Assembly: GCF_004114975.1 (NCBI RefSeq)
Contig: NZ_CP030051.1
Coordinates: forward strand, 5,146,001 to 5,210,000
Source of the DNA: Bradyrhizobium guangdongense
Lineage (GTDB): Bacteria > Pseudomonadota > Alphaproteobacteria > Rhizobiales > Xanthobacteraceae
Direction of reading: 5' to 3'
Length of the DNA: 64,000 nt
A program made the position numbers and the translations under genes. The notes below the pieces were generated by a model, which saw only the letters and a list, made by a program, of their open reading frames with translations, had not been told where the DNA came from and did no database searches. Of the stretch, positions 44,205-52,202 are shown piece by piece. Every line of letters begins with the position of its first letter. Positions within the stretch are counted from its first letter, which is position 1.

Positions 44205-44231
44205 CGCCGGACCGCTGGAAGCGGTCCGGCG
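44205..44231 (-). terminator. Hairpin between the YtfQ-like and YtfR-like genes
   Basis: A 12-bp stem, CGCCGGACCGCT (44205-44216) with AGCGGTCCGGCG (44220-44231), and a 3-base GGA loop, begins 11 bp after the binding-protein stop. No T run follows, so partial termination or mRNA stabilisation is more likely than full termination. Confidence 0.65.
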
Positions 44232-44242
44232 AGGCGCCCGCT

Positions 44243-45208
44243 TCAGTAACCGAGGCCTTTCTTGCTGTCGTAGATCTTCTGCGGATCGTCAGCGGCGGTG
44301 TAGAGCTTGGATTCGGTCTGGATCCACTTCGGCGGAACGGTGCCCTTCTCCTTGAACGCGGCAATGGCATCGAGCGCCGGGCCCGCCATGTTCGGTGTCA
44401 GTTCCACCGTGGCATTGGCTTCGCCCGCGGCCATCGCCTTGAAGATATCCGGAACCGCGTCGATCGAAACGGTGAGGATGTCCTTGCCCGGCTTGAGGCC
44501 GGCTTCCTTCATCGCCTGGATCGCACCGACCATCATGTCGTCGTTGTGGGCGTAGACCGCGCAGATCGTCTTGCCGCCGCCTTCGGCCTTGATGAAGCTC
44601 TCCATCACTTCCTTGCCCTTGGCGCGGGTGAAGTCGCCGGTCTGGCTGCGCACCACCTTCAAATTGGCGTGCTTGGCGATGGCCGTGTCAAAGCCCTTCT
44701 TGCGGTTGGCGGCGACGCTGGCGCCGACCGTGCCCTGCAATTCGACGATGTTGCAGGCCTTGTCGCCGACGGTCTTGGCCAGCCAGTCGCCGGCGACTTC
44801 GCCTTCATGCACGCTGTCCGACGTGACGGCGGTAAGATAGAGGTCCTTCCCCGACGGATCGATATCGCGATCGAGCAGCACGACCGGAATCTTGGCTTCC
44901 TTGGCTTCCTTCAGCACGGAATCCCAACCGGTCGAGACCACAGGCGCGAGGAAGATCGCGTCGACGTTCTGCGCGATGAAGGAGCGGATCGCCTTGATCT
45001 GGTTCTCCTGCTTCTGCTGCGCGTCGGCGATCTTGAGGTTGACCTTGCGCTTGGCGGCCTCCTGCTTGGAGACCGAGGTCTCGGCGGCGCGCCAGCCGGA
45101 TTCCGATCCAATCTGCGAAAAGCCGATGGTGAGCTCGGCGGCACTGACCGGCAACGCAAACAGCAATGCGGCCGTGGCGCTGGCCGCAAAAAGGGCTTTA
45201 GGGGTCAT
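44243..45208 (-). CDS. ytfQ: Galactofuranose-type sugar-binding protein (YtfQ-like)
   Basis: A 321-aa periplasmic binding protein. I start at ATG 45208, with GGGAGAC upstream and a normal signal peptide (about 1-23, ending SAAEL). TIGFSQIGSESGWRAAETSV, AKIPVVLLDRDIDP and VYAHNDDMMVGAIQAMKEAG closely match YtfQ, which in E. coli binds galactofuranose. It is the first transport gene of the long minus-strand sugar cluster. Confidence 0.88.
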   Translation of the reverse strand: MTPKALFAASATAALLFALPVSAAELTIGFSQIGSESGWRAAETSVSKQEAAKRKVNLKIADAQQKQENQIKAIRSFIAQNVDAIFLAPVVSTGWDSVLKEAKEAKIPVVLLDRDIDPSGKDLYLTAVTSDSVHEGEVAGDWLAKTVGDKACNIVELQGTVGASVAANRKKGFDTAIAKHANLKVVRSQTGDFTRAKGKEVMESFIKAEGGGKTICAVYAHNDDMMVGAIQAMKEAGLKPGKDILTVSIDAVPDIFKAMAAGEANATVELTPNMAGPALDAIAAFKEKGTVPPKWIQTESKLYTAADDPQKIYDSKKGLGY

Positions 45209-45315
45209 CAGGCGTGTCTCCCAAGGTGTTATCCGGGGCACCTATCGGTAGCATGGCACCCTCAGACCGCCTCTTCGGCGGCGAATAGCACTATTTCACG
45301 GAAGAATGGTTCCGT

Positions 45316-45336
45316 ATAGTCATATTATTTGACTAT
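45316..45336. promoter_or_regulatory. ATAGTCA-N7-TGACTAT palindrome upstream of ytfQ
   Basis: ATAGTCA (45316-45322) and TGACTAT (45330-45336) are perfect inverted arms with an AT-rich 7-bp spacer, about 110 bp upstream of the ytfQ start. In such GC-rich DNA an AT-only spacer stands out. It could be the operator for the GntR-type regulator. Confidence 0.45.
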
Positions 45337-45460
45337 TTGGATGAATGATGGGGACCTGCACGCTAGGCGGCGAGACTACACGCCGTGCGCGATTTTGTTC
45401 CATAGATGCAACGCGAAGATGAAAGAGAATTTATCGGGTGGTCGCCGGCGCGAACGCGTG

Positions 45461-45590
45461 CATTCGTCGTGCCCGGCCTGTCCCGCCTGCGCGGCCGAAA
45501 CCTTTTCGGTGAGGCGAAGTCCCGGCATCCACACTCTTGGTACTGGGGCAAAACGTGGATGGCCGGGACGAGTGTTTCGCCCCGCCATGA
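45461..45590. repeat. Interspersed palindromic repeat, copy related to 25010-25090
   Basis: Arms GTCCCGGCATCCAC (45519-45532) and GTGGATGGCCGGGAC (45555-45569) are near-perfect inverted repeats; a partial third GTGCCCGGCCTGTCCC arm lies at 45469-45484. The CATCCAC/GTGGATG and CCCGG pieces recur at 25010-25090. Confidence 0.6.
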
Positions 45591-45618
45591 ACACGAAGCG
45601 CGCGGAGAAGCCAAGAAG

Positions 45619-46791
45619 CTAAATCAGCTTCCGCTGGGCGAGGTTCTTCATCAGCGCACCGATCCCGAAGGTCCAGGGCTCGCACTCGTCGCTGCTGCGC
45701 ATGCGGTTGACGAGCTTGCCGAGCTGAGGCGCGGCGATGGTGACGATGTCATCGCGCTTGTGAGTGAAGCCCTGCCCCGGCGCATCGCGATCCTTGACAG
45801 GTGCGAACATCGTGCCGAGGAACAGCACAAAGCCATCAGGATATTGATGGATCTTGCCGATGGTCTGCGCGACGAGATCGGTGGGATCACGGCTGATCTT
45901 GCTGATCGAGGAGTGGCCGTCGAGCACAAAGCCGTCCGTGCCCGTCACGTTAAGGCTGATGTCGAGCTTGCGCGCGTCGTCGAGCGTGAACGTGTCGTCG
46001 AACAGCCGCAGCAGCGGTCCGATCGCGCAGGAGGCGTTGTTGTCCTTGGCCTTCGACAGCAGCAGCGCCGAGCGGCCCTCGAAGTCGCGCAAATTGACGT
46101 CATTGCCGAGCGCGCCGCCGACGATCTTGCCGCGGCTCGAGACGAACAGCACCAGTTCCGGCTCGGGATTGTTCCAGGTTGACTTGGGGTGCAGCCCGGC
46201 ATCCATGCCCGTGCCGACCGAAGACATGGTCGGCGCCTTGGTAAAGACTTCGGCGTCGGGCCCGATCCCGACCTCGAGATACTGGCTCCAGGCGTTCTGA
46301 TCGATCAGCACTTGCTTCAGGTGCATCGCCTGGTCCGAGCCCGGCTTGAGCTTTGACAGATCGTCGCCGATCAGTCGCGTGACTTCTTTCCGGATCGCTT
46401 CGGCGGAGGCCGGATTGCCCTTGGCCCGCTCCTCGATGACGCGTTCCAGCATCGAGATCGCGAAAGTGACACCGGCGGCCTTCAGGGTCTGGAGATCGAC
46501 GGGTGCGAGTAGCCAGGGCTTGTTCGGATCGCGCCCGTCGGGCGCCGTATTGGCGAGGATGGCTTCGAGATCGCCGATGCGTTCGCCTTTGACTGAACTA
46601 AGCGCCTTGGCCGGATTGTCCTCTTCGCAGAGCGCGCTGACGGTCGGAAACTGTGCAGTGACGTCGAACACGCCCTCGGCGCGTACGGCAACGACGGCGG
46701 GACCGTTCGCCTGCGGCAGCCAGACACGACCGACCAGCGTTCCCTTCGTTCCATCCTCGGGGAGAAGGTCTTTAACCATCAAAGTCGTCAT
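45619..46791 (-). CDS. FAH-family protein, probable 2-keto-3-deoxy-pentonate (sugar acid) dehydratase
   Basis: A 390-aa protein with a fumarylacetoacetate-hydrolase C-terminal domain (about 190-370). EVGIGPDAEVFTKAPTMSSV, NNPEPELVLFVSSRGKIVGG and GNDVNLRDFEGRSALLLSKA resemble XylX/KdaD-like 2-keto-3-deoxy-D-arabinonate dehydratases, which give alpha-ketoglutarate semialdehyde. I start at ATG 46791 (GAGGAC upstream); the frame is open 23 codons more. It lies upstream of ytfQ on the same strand and would act two steps after the lactonase. The substrate is inferred. Confidence 0.75.
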   Translation of the reverse strand: MTTLMVKDLLPEDGTKGTLVGRVWLPQANGPAVVAVRAEGVFDVTAQFPTVSALCEEDNPAKALSSVKGERIGDLEAILANTAPDGRDPNKPWLLAPVDLQTLKAAGVTFAISMLERVIEERAKGNPASAEAIRKEVTRLIGDDLSKLKPGSDQAMHLKQVLIDQNAWSQYLEVGIGPDAEVFTKAPTMSSVGTGMDAGLHPKSTWNNPEPELVLFVSSRGKIVGGALGNDVNLRDFEGRSALLLSKAKDNNASCAIGPLLRLFDDTFTLDDARKLDISLNVTGTDGFVLDGHSSISKISRDPTDLVAQTIGKIHQYPDGFVLFLGTMFAPVKDRDAPGQGFTHKRDDIVTIAAPQLGKLVNRMRSSDECEPWTFGIGALMKNLAQRKLI

Positions 46792-46905
46792 GGCCGGCGT
46801 CCTCGCTGTTTCTCGGACCGGACGCTTTCGCAAGCCGCCGATCCCGTTGGCGAAGACCAATAAACGTCTGGCGGGGGAAGTCCAGAGCAGCAGGATGCGC
46901 TGGTG

Positions 46906-47883
46906 CTATGTCCCTGCCCGCGCCTTTCGCGCCGCGATCTGCTGCAACGCCCAGCGCGCGTTCTTGCGAACATCCGGATCGGCATCGTCGGCGATGACGG
47001 CCAGGAACGCCTCGCCGTCGGGATGGGCGATCTCGCCGAGGGCTGCGGCCGCCTCTTTTCTCAAATTGGCCTGGTCGTGATTGATGCAATTGCCGATCGG
47101 GCGCACCGCGCGCTCGACTTTCATCCGGCCGAGGCTACGGATCGCCTTCAGCCGCACCTGCCAGAATTCGTCGACAAGGCATGCGATGAGCTGGTCCGCC
47201 GCGATCATGCCGTTGACATTGAGGCTCAGCGTTTCCGCGGCCATCTCCCGCACCATCCAGTCGCTGTCCTTCAGCGCGCGTGTAATCGTCTCGGCTGCGG
47301 GCTTCATCTGCGAGAACGCCAGCGCGCTGACCGCGGCACGGCGCACATGGGCATCGGGATCGTTGATCAGTGCGGTCAGCGCGGGAATGGATTCCTCCAG
47401 CTTGAGGAAGCCGATGACGCCGATCGCCTGCACGCGCACGGCGGCATCCGGATCCTGCAGCGCTTCGAGCGCCGGCTTCAGCGTATCCTTGGACCGCAAT
47501 TCCTTCAGCGCCCGCAGCGCCCCCATGCGGACGAAGGCGTGGGCATGCTTGACCAGCGGCAGGATGATTTCGGCGCAGGCGGGATCCTTGAACTCGGCCA
47601 TGCTGTCGGCCGCGGCTGCAGCCACGATTCTCTCTGGGTCGACCAGCAGCTTCACCAGCGCGCTTGCGGCTTCCGCCCCGTCGAACTCGCCCAGCGCCAT
47701 CGCGACCTGCTGGCGTACGCCGGCATGGGGGTCGGCGACCATGTTGGCGAGATGCGCGACCGCAGCAGGGTCGCCGGAATGGCCGAGCGCGATGATGGCG
47801 ACGCGGCGCTCGGCGGGGTCGGCGGCCTGCAGCCGCTCGTCGGCGTCTTCGAGATCATCGTAGGATTCGAACGGACTCGACAT
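46906..47883 (-). CDS. HEAT-repeat protein of the flavoprotein/ferredoxin cluster
   Basis: A 325-aa soluble protein made of about eight to nine HEAT-like (PBS-lyase type) helical repeats, e.g. ADPAERRVAIIALGHSGDP, DPHAGVRQQVAMALGEF and DPDAAVRVQAIGVIGFL. Spacing of the repeats is about 31-37 residues across the whole chain. Such solenoids are protein-binding scaffolds or chaperones. It begins 2 bp after the ferredoxin gene stop and is co-transcribed with the flavoprotein, suggesting assembly or docking of that complex. No catalytic residues are visible. Confidence 0.8.
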   Translation of the reverse strand: MSSPFESYDDLEDADERLQAADPAERRVAIIALGHSGDPAAVAHLANMVADPHAGVRQQVAMALGEFDGAEAASALVKLLVDPERIVAAAAADSMAEFKDPACAEIILPLVKHAHAFVRMGALRALKELRSKDTLKPALEALQDPDAAVRVQAIGVIGFLKLEESIPALTALINDPDAHVRRAAVSALAFSQMKPAAETITRALKDSDWMVREMAAETLSLNVNGMIAADQLIACLVDEFWQVRLKAIRSLGRMKVERAVRPIGNCINHDQANLRKEAAAALGEIAHPDGEAFLAVIADDADPDVRKNARWALQQIAARKARAGT

Positions 47884-47885
47884 TC

Positions 47886-48119
47886 TCACCTCAACAGATA
47901 GGGAATGTTGACGGTGACGGCGCCGGTCGGGCAATCGGCCTCGCAAGGCATGCAGTACCAGCACTCGTCATAGGCCATATAGGCCTTGCCGCTCATGTCG
48001 CTGATGCGGAGCACGTCGAGTGGGCAGACGTCGACGCAGACGGTGCAGCCTTTGTCGGCAATGCATTTGGCGTCGTCGACGACCACCGGAACCGATGTCT
48101 GATAGGACGCGAGAGGCAT
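47886..48119 (-). CDS. 2[4Fe-4S] ferredoxin, AprB/AsfB-like
   Basis: A 77-aa ferredoxin. Cysteines at 19, 25, 28 and 32 (CX5CX2CX3CP) and at 53, 56, 59 and 63 (CX2CX2CX3CP) can hold two [4Fe-4S] clusters. The CX5C spacing of the first set, together with the partner flavoprotein, resembles AprB and the AsfB ferredoxin. It sits 31 bp after the flavoprotein gene and most probably hands electrons to its FAD. The start has AGGAG upstream. Confidence 0.9.
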   Translation of the reverse strand: MPLASYQTSVPVVVDDAKCIADKGCTVCVDVCPLDVLRISDMSGKAYMAYDECWYCMPCEADCPTGAVTVNIPYLLR

Positions 48120-48150
48120 TTGATGTCTCCTGTTGCTGTGCTCTGGTGGA

Positions 48151-49893
48151 TCAGGCGGTGGCGCGGATGCGCTGCTTGTCGTAGAGGTCCCTCTCGTCGT
48201 CTGCGATCGGCACGACGTAAGGCTCCACCGCGCGCTTCTCGCTGGTCATCTTGCCGTTCTGCTTGCTGAGCAGCGTGTGGCAGAACCAGTTCTCGTTGTC
48301 CTTCTCCGGGAAATCGGTACGCCAGTGATAGAGGCCCCAGCGGCTCTCCTCGCGATAGAGCGAGGCGTGCACCGCCATGTCGGCGCAGTCCATGATCGAC
48401 TGCACCTCCAGAGCGCGGAGCAGCTCGTGGGCGTTGCGCGCGATCATGCGTTCCTGCATGTCCTCCCGTGCTTCGGCAAGACGCCGCATGCCGAGCTCGT
48501 ACTTGCGCGTGACCTTCGGCGGCTGGAGATAGTCGTTCACGAGGCGGCGAGTCTTGTATTCGACCTGGTTCGGCGGGATGCCGTCCTCACGCTTGGTCGG
48601 CGCCATGACGCGATCACGCTCCATCGCGACGTCGGCGGCGTCGAACTCCGCAAAATCGTGGCTATCGGCGAATTCCATCGCGTCAATACCGGCGACTGAG
48701 CCGTTGGTGAAGGCTCCGAGCATATAATTGTGTGGCACGCTCGCCATGTCGCCGGCCGCGTAGAGGCCGGGCACGGTTGTGCGGGCATTGTCGTCGACGA
48801 ACACGCCGGAAGCGCTGTGGCCGGAGCAGAAACCGATCTCGGAGATGTGCATCTCGATCGATTCGCTGCGATAGTCGACGCCGCGCCCCTGCTGGAACAG
48901 CCCGCGCGTGGGCCGCTCCACCTTATGCAGCGTAGATTCGATTTCGGAGATGGTGTCGGGATGGAGATGCTTGAGTTGCAGGAACACCGGACCTTTGCCT
49001 GACAGCAGCTCGTTGTAGAACTCCAGCATCATCTGGCCGGACCAGTAGTCGCATTCGATGAAGCGGGAGCCTTCGTTGTTGGCCGTGAAGGCGCCGAAGG
49101 GACCGGCGACATAGGCGCAGGCCGGACCGTTATAATCCTTGATCAGCGGATTGATTTGGTAGCATTCGAGGTTCGCGAGCGCCGCACCGGCGTGATAGGC
49201 CATCGCGTAGCCATCGCCGGAATTGGCCGCATTCTCGTAGGTGCCGAACATGTAGCCGGACGTCGGCAGACCCAGCCGGCCGGCGGCGCCCATGCAGAGG
49301 ATCACGGCCTTGGCCTTGATCACCAGGATTTCGGCGGTGCGGGTGTTGACGGAGATGGCGCCGGCGATGCGGCCGTCCGACGATTTCAGCAGCCGCGTCG
49401 CCATGTAGCGGTTGGAGATCAGGATGCGGGCACGACGGAGCTGGCGATAGAGCGCCTTCTTCACGGTCTCGCCGTTCGGCATCGGCAGCACATAGGTGCC
49501 GATGTGGTGCACCTTCTTGACGGCGTAATCGCCGTTCTCGTTCTTCAGGAAGCGGATGCCGAAGCTGTCGAGCTCCTCGATGATTTTGTAGCAGTTCTGC
49601 GCGTATTTATAGACAGCCTTCTGATCGACGATGCCGTCATTGGCGATGGTAATTTCCTTGGTGTATTGCTCCGGCGTCGCATAGCCGGGAATGACGGCGT
49701 TGTTCAGCCCGTCCATGCCCATCGAGATCGCGCCGGAGCGCTTGACGTTGGCCTTTTCGAGCAGGACGACGTTGGCTTTGGGATTTTTCAGCTTCGCCTT
49801 CAGCGCCGCCATCGGGCCGGCCGTCCCGCCGCCGATCACAAGCACGTCGCAGGAAACCTCCGAAAGTCCGTCGACGATCTGATCTAGTGCCAT
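48151..49893 (-). CDS. Fumarate-reductase/AprA-family flavoprotein, AsfA-like
   Basis: A 580-aa FAD enzyme. The dinucleotide-binding GGGTAG lies at 21-26, with the family's covalent/non-covalent FAD region RSGAISMGMDG near 52-62 and SGHSASG plus GLYAAGDMASVPHNYMLGAFT in the C-terminal half. The layout resembles the adenylylsulfate reductase alpha subunit and AsfA, a flavoprotein of the asf arylsulfonate operon, rather than fumarate reductase. Partner genes are ferredoxin, HEAT protein and, across a motif-bearing gap, a ferredoxin-NADP reductase. The substrate is unknown; a sulfonate, sulfate ester or APS-like oxyanion is my best guess. Confidence 0.82.
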   Translation of the reverse strand: MALDQIVDGLSEVSCDVLVIGGGTAGPMAALKAKLKNPKANVVLLEKANVKRSGAISMGMDGLNNAVIPGYATPEQYTKEITIANDGIVDQKAVYKYAQNCYKIIEELDSFGIRFLKNENGDYAVKKVHHIGTYVLPMPNGETVKKALYRQLRRARILISNRYMATRLLKSSDGRIAGAISVNTRTAEILVIKAKAVILCMGAAGRLGLPTSGYMFGTYENAANSGDGYAMAYHAGAALANLECYQINPLIKDYNGPACAYVAGPFGAFTANNEGSRFIECDYWSGQMMLEFYNELLSGKGPVFLQLKHLHPDTISEIESTLHKVERPTRGLFQQGRGVDYRSESIEMHISEIGFCSGHSASGVFVDDNARTTVPGLYAAGDMASVPHNYMLGAFTNGSVAGIDAMEFADSHDFAEFDAADVAMERDRVMAPTKREDGIPPNQVEYKTRRLVNDYLQPPKVTRKYELGMRRLAEAREDMQERMIARNAHELLRALEVQSIMDCADMAVHASLYREESRWGLYHWRTDFPEKDNENWFCHTLLSKQNGKMTSEKRAVEPYVVPIADDERDLYDKQRIRATA

Positions 49894-49954
49894 CGCTTGC
49901 TCCTGGTTCGCCGAGTCTTCGGCGCCTTTGGGTCAGATTTGTTCAGGAGGCGAG

Positions 49955-49981
49955 CCGGCGATAGCAATTAGTTGTCGCCGG
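49955..49981. promoter_or_regulatory. CAAYTARTTG motif (copy 1) upstream of the flavoprotein gene
   Basis: CCGGCGA (49955-49961) and TCGCCGG (49975-49981) flank a CAATTAGTTG core (49965-49974). On the minus strand this reads CAACTAATTGCTATCGCCGG, pointing at the flavoprotein gene, 81 bp upstream of its start. Similar copies occur at 50907 and 52203. Confidence 0.6.
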
Positions 49982-49996
49982 AACGCGATTTGCGGC

Positions 49997-50770
49997 TCAG
50001 CGCTCGACGAAAGCCTTCTCGATCACGAAATGGCCGGGCTGACTGTGACTGCCCTCGACGAAACCACGGGCCGAAAACATCGTGTGCAGTTCCTCGAGCA
50101 TCGCCGGGCTGCCGCACAGCATGATGCGGTCGGTCTCGATATCGAGGCCGGATTGCCCGAGATCGTCGAACAGCTGGTTGGAGGCGATCAGGTCGGTGAT
50201 GCGGCCGCGATTGCGGAACGGCTCGCGGGTGACGGTCGGGTAATAGACCAGCTTGTCGCGGATCAAGGGGCCAAAGAATTCGTGATTGCGCAGTCCCTCG
50301 ACGACGTGCTCACCATAGGCAAGCTCGGAGACCTGGCGGCAGCCATGGGCGAGCACGATGGTTTCGTAGTTTTCATAGACGTCGGGATCCTTGATCAGGC
50401 TGGCGAAGGGCGCGAGGCCAGTGCCGGTCGAGAGCAGCAGCAGGCGTTTGCCCGGAGTGAGATTGCCGGTGATCAGCGTGCCCGTCGCCTTGCGGCCGAC
50501 CAGGATGATGTCGCCTTCCCTGATCTTCTGCAGGCGCGAGGTCAGCGGGCCATCCTGCACCTTGATCGAGAAGAACTCGAGCGCCTCCTCGTGATTGGCG
50601 CTCGCCATGCTGTAGGCCCGCATCAACGGCTTGCCCTCCACTTCGAGGCCGATCATCGCGAACTGGCCGTTCTGGAAACGAAAGCCGGGATCACGCGTCG
50701 CGGTGAAGCTGAACAGGGACTGGGTCCAGTGCCGGACCGACAAAACCGTTTCCTTCTGAAATGCGCTCAT
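49997..50770 (-). CDS. fpr: Ferredoxin-NADP+ reductase
   Basis: A 257-aa FAD-containing reductase that exchanges electrons between NADPH and ferredoxin. The FAD-binding RAYSMAS lies at 51-57 and the NADP-binding STGTGLAPFASLIKD from about 115. The C-terminus (HSQPGHFVIEKAFVER) is typical of bacterial Fpr. I chose the second of two adjacent ATGs (50770), which has the better ribosome-binding-site spacing. It precedes the flavoprotein gene in line and probably feeds the small ferredoxin from NADPH. Confidence 0.92.
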   Translation of the reverse strand: MSAFQKETVLSVRHWTQSLFSFTATRDPGFRFQNGQFAMIGLEVEGKPLMRAYSMASANHEEALEFFSIKVQDGPLTSRLQKIREGDIILVGRKATGTLITGNLTPGKRLLLLSTGTGLAPFASLIKDPDVYENYETIVLAHGCRQVSELAYGEHVVEGLRNHEFFGPLIRDKLVYYPTVTREPFRNRGRITDLIASNQLFDDLGQSGLDIETDRIMLCGSPAMLEELHTMFSARGFVEGSHSQPGHFVIEKAFVER

Positions 50771-50906
50771 CATCTCTCCTTCTCGATGACGTCAAGGTCA
50801 CGGAGAGGGAAGAGTCCGGCAATTCGGAAGTGAAATTCCTGGTCGATTAGTTTCACATTTCGCCGGCAGCGATCGAAGTGAAGGCACGCCGTCATGCCCG
50901 CGCCGG

Positions 50907-50925
50907 CAATTAGTTGCTATTCGCG
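50907..50925 (+). promoter_or_regulatory. CAAYTARTTG motif (copy 2) upstream of the DUF971 gene
   Basis: CAATTAGTTGCTATTCGCG (50907-50925) carries the same core and GCTATYCGC tail as copy 1 (minus strand). It lies 57 bp before the DUF971 start and between two divergent genes of the cluster. Confidence 0.6.
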
Positions 50926-50963
50926 TACGTCCCGCCGCCATAGATAGAAGCCGGAGGTTCGTC

Positions 50964-51269
50964 ATGACCATGACTGCATTGGTTGCACCGACCGTGGCCG
51001 ACTACGAAGCGAGCGCCGATCTCGCCGCGCTCCTCGTCCGCACGACGCATGACGATGCGCTGAGCGTCCCCGCCGAGAGGCTTCGCCTCTCCTGCAAATG
51101 CGCCCACTGCACCCGCGCCCGCTTCGATGGCCGCTTCCCCGAAACGTTTCCCGGCATAGCCATCACCGAGATCGGCGATCTCGGCTACGGGCTGAACATC
51201 TCGTTTTCGGACGGACATAACCGGGGAATTTACCCAAAACCGTATCTGCTGAGCCTGGCGGGGCGGTAA
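50964..51269 (+). CDS. Stand-alone DUF971 (GBBH-like N-terminal) protein
   Basis: A 101-aa protein of the DUF971 family, the small domain found at the N-terminus of gamma-butyrobetaine hydroxylases and on its own in bacteria. LRLSCKCAHCTRARF (Cys44, Cys46, Cys49) and SDGHNRGIYPKPYLLSL near the C-terminus are the family marks. The Cys cluster may bind zinc or iron-sulfur; roles in iron-sulfur protein maintenance have been suggested for some DUF971 proteins but I cannot confirm that here. GGAGG precedes the start. Its setting amid ferredoxin genes supports an Fe-S-related role. Confidence 0.8.
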   Translation: MTMTALVAPTVADYEASADLAALLVRTTHDDALSVPAERLRLSCKCAHCTRARFDGRFPETFPGIAITEIGDLGYGLNISFSDGHNRGIYPKPYLLSLAGR

Positions 51270-51343
51270 GCACCCGTTTGCCCACGTATCTGGCACGGAC
51301 ATTGCTCCTCTTTAGAACGGTTTGAACGTTCCGGAGGCAGACG

Positions 51344-52117
51344 ATGTTGCAGGCGGCGAGTGTGGTTCGCGGGACTCTCCCCCCGGTGGTCCGGCCTGCG
51401 GGCAGTTCCTCGCTGTTGCTCACCGAGAACCAGCAATGGATCGGCGGTCCACCGCCGCTGATGGACAAGCTTAACCCGCGCGAGCGGGAGCTCGTGCTCA
51501 AGCAGGGCCGGCGCAAGGTCCTCAACCGGGGCCAGACGCTGTTCAGCCAGGGCGGCAGGCACGACGGCATCTGGTTGATCGAAAGCGGCCGTATCCGCGT
51601 GTTCTACACTTCCCCGCAGGGACGCGAGATCACGCTCGCTTATTGGCATGTCGGCAACTTCGTCGGTGGGCCCGAAGTGTTCGAGGGCACCGTGCATCAA
51701 TGGTCCGGCGTCGCATCCAGCAATTGCAGTGTCGTGCACCTGCCAGGAAAGGAGCTGCGGTCGCTTGCCGCGGAGATCCCGAATCTCGCGATCGGCCTGA
51801 TTGAAGGCCTGACCTTCAAGGGCAAGTGCTATTCGGCACTGGCGCAAATGCTCGGAACGCGCTCGATCACGCAGCGCCTGGCGCATCTGCTCCTGCATCT
51901 CGTCGAGCTCTACGGCGTCCCGGACGCCGACGGCCGCGTCATCGCGGCGGCTTTCACTCATGCCGACATCGCCCACATGGTCGGCGCCACAAGGCAATGG
52001 GTCACGATCAGCCTGAAGCGCATGCAGGAAAAAGGAATCGTACTGACCAGGCGGTCGCAGATCGTGGTCTGCCGGACCGACGTGCTGGAGGAGATGCGCG
52101 GCCACGCATCCGACTGA
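51344..52117 (+). CDS. Crp/Fnr-family transcriptional regulator
   Basis: A 257-aa regulator with an N-terminal effector domain of the cyclic-nucleotide-binding fold (about 40-150; GIWLIESGRIRVFYTSPQGR) and a C-terminal winged HTH (about 180-235; THADIAHMVGATRQWVTISL). No FNR-type N-terminal Cys cluster is present, so direct O2 sensing by Fe-S is unlikely. It sits between the reductase/DUF971 genes and the transporter genes and is the obvious candidate to bind the shared CAAYTARTYG motif. GGAGG lies before the start. Confidence 0.9.
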   Translation: MLQAASVVRGTLPPVVRPAGSSSLLLTENQQWIGGPPPLMDKLNPRERELVLKQGRRKVLNRGQTLFSQGGRHDGIWLIESGRIRVFYTSPQGREITLAYWHVGNFVGGPEVFEGTVHQWSGVASSNCSVVHLPGKELRSLAAEIPNLAIGLIEGLTFKGKCYSALAQMLGTRSITQRLAHLLLHLVELYGVPDADGRVIAAAFTHADIAHMVGATRQWVTISLKRMQEKGIVLTRRSQIVVCRTDVLEEMRGHASD

Positions 52118-52202
52118 GGAAGTTTGCGAGCAAGGTCGGTGCACAGGCAAGCGGCTTTATAGTGCAGGACTGCTCAAGGAGTATGCAATCAGCTTTTCCC
52201 GG

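Larger units (their letters stand above)
45209..45618. other. Intergenic region, 410 bp, upstream of the sugar cluster
   Basis: It holds a 7-bp inverted repeat (45316-45336), likely in the ytfQ promoter, and a palindromic interspersed element (45461-45590). Small ORFs across the repeat are not credible. No RNA gene is seen. Confidence 0.5.

Noticed and set aside
43862..45319. 485-codon plus-strand frame opposite ytfQ and part of ytfR
   Set aside because: Antisense shadow of two secure transporter genes, and it ends in the intergenic repeat region.
51230..52150. 306-codon minus-strand frame opposite the Crp-type regulator
   Set aside because: Composition is that of an antisense frame; the plus-strand Crp protein has clear domains and a ribosome-binding site.
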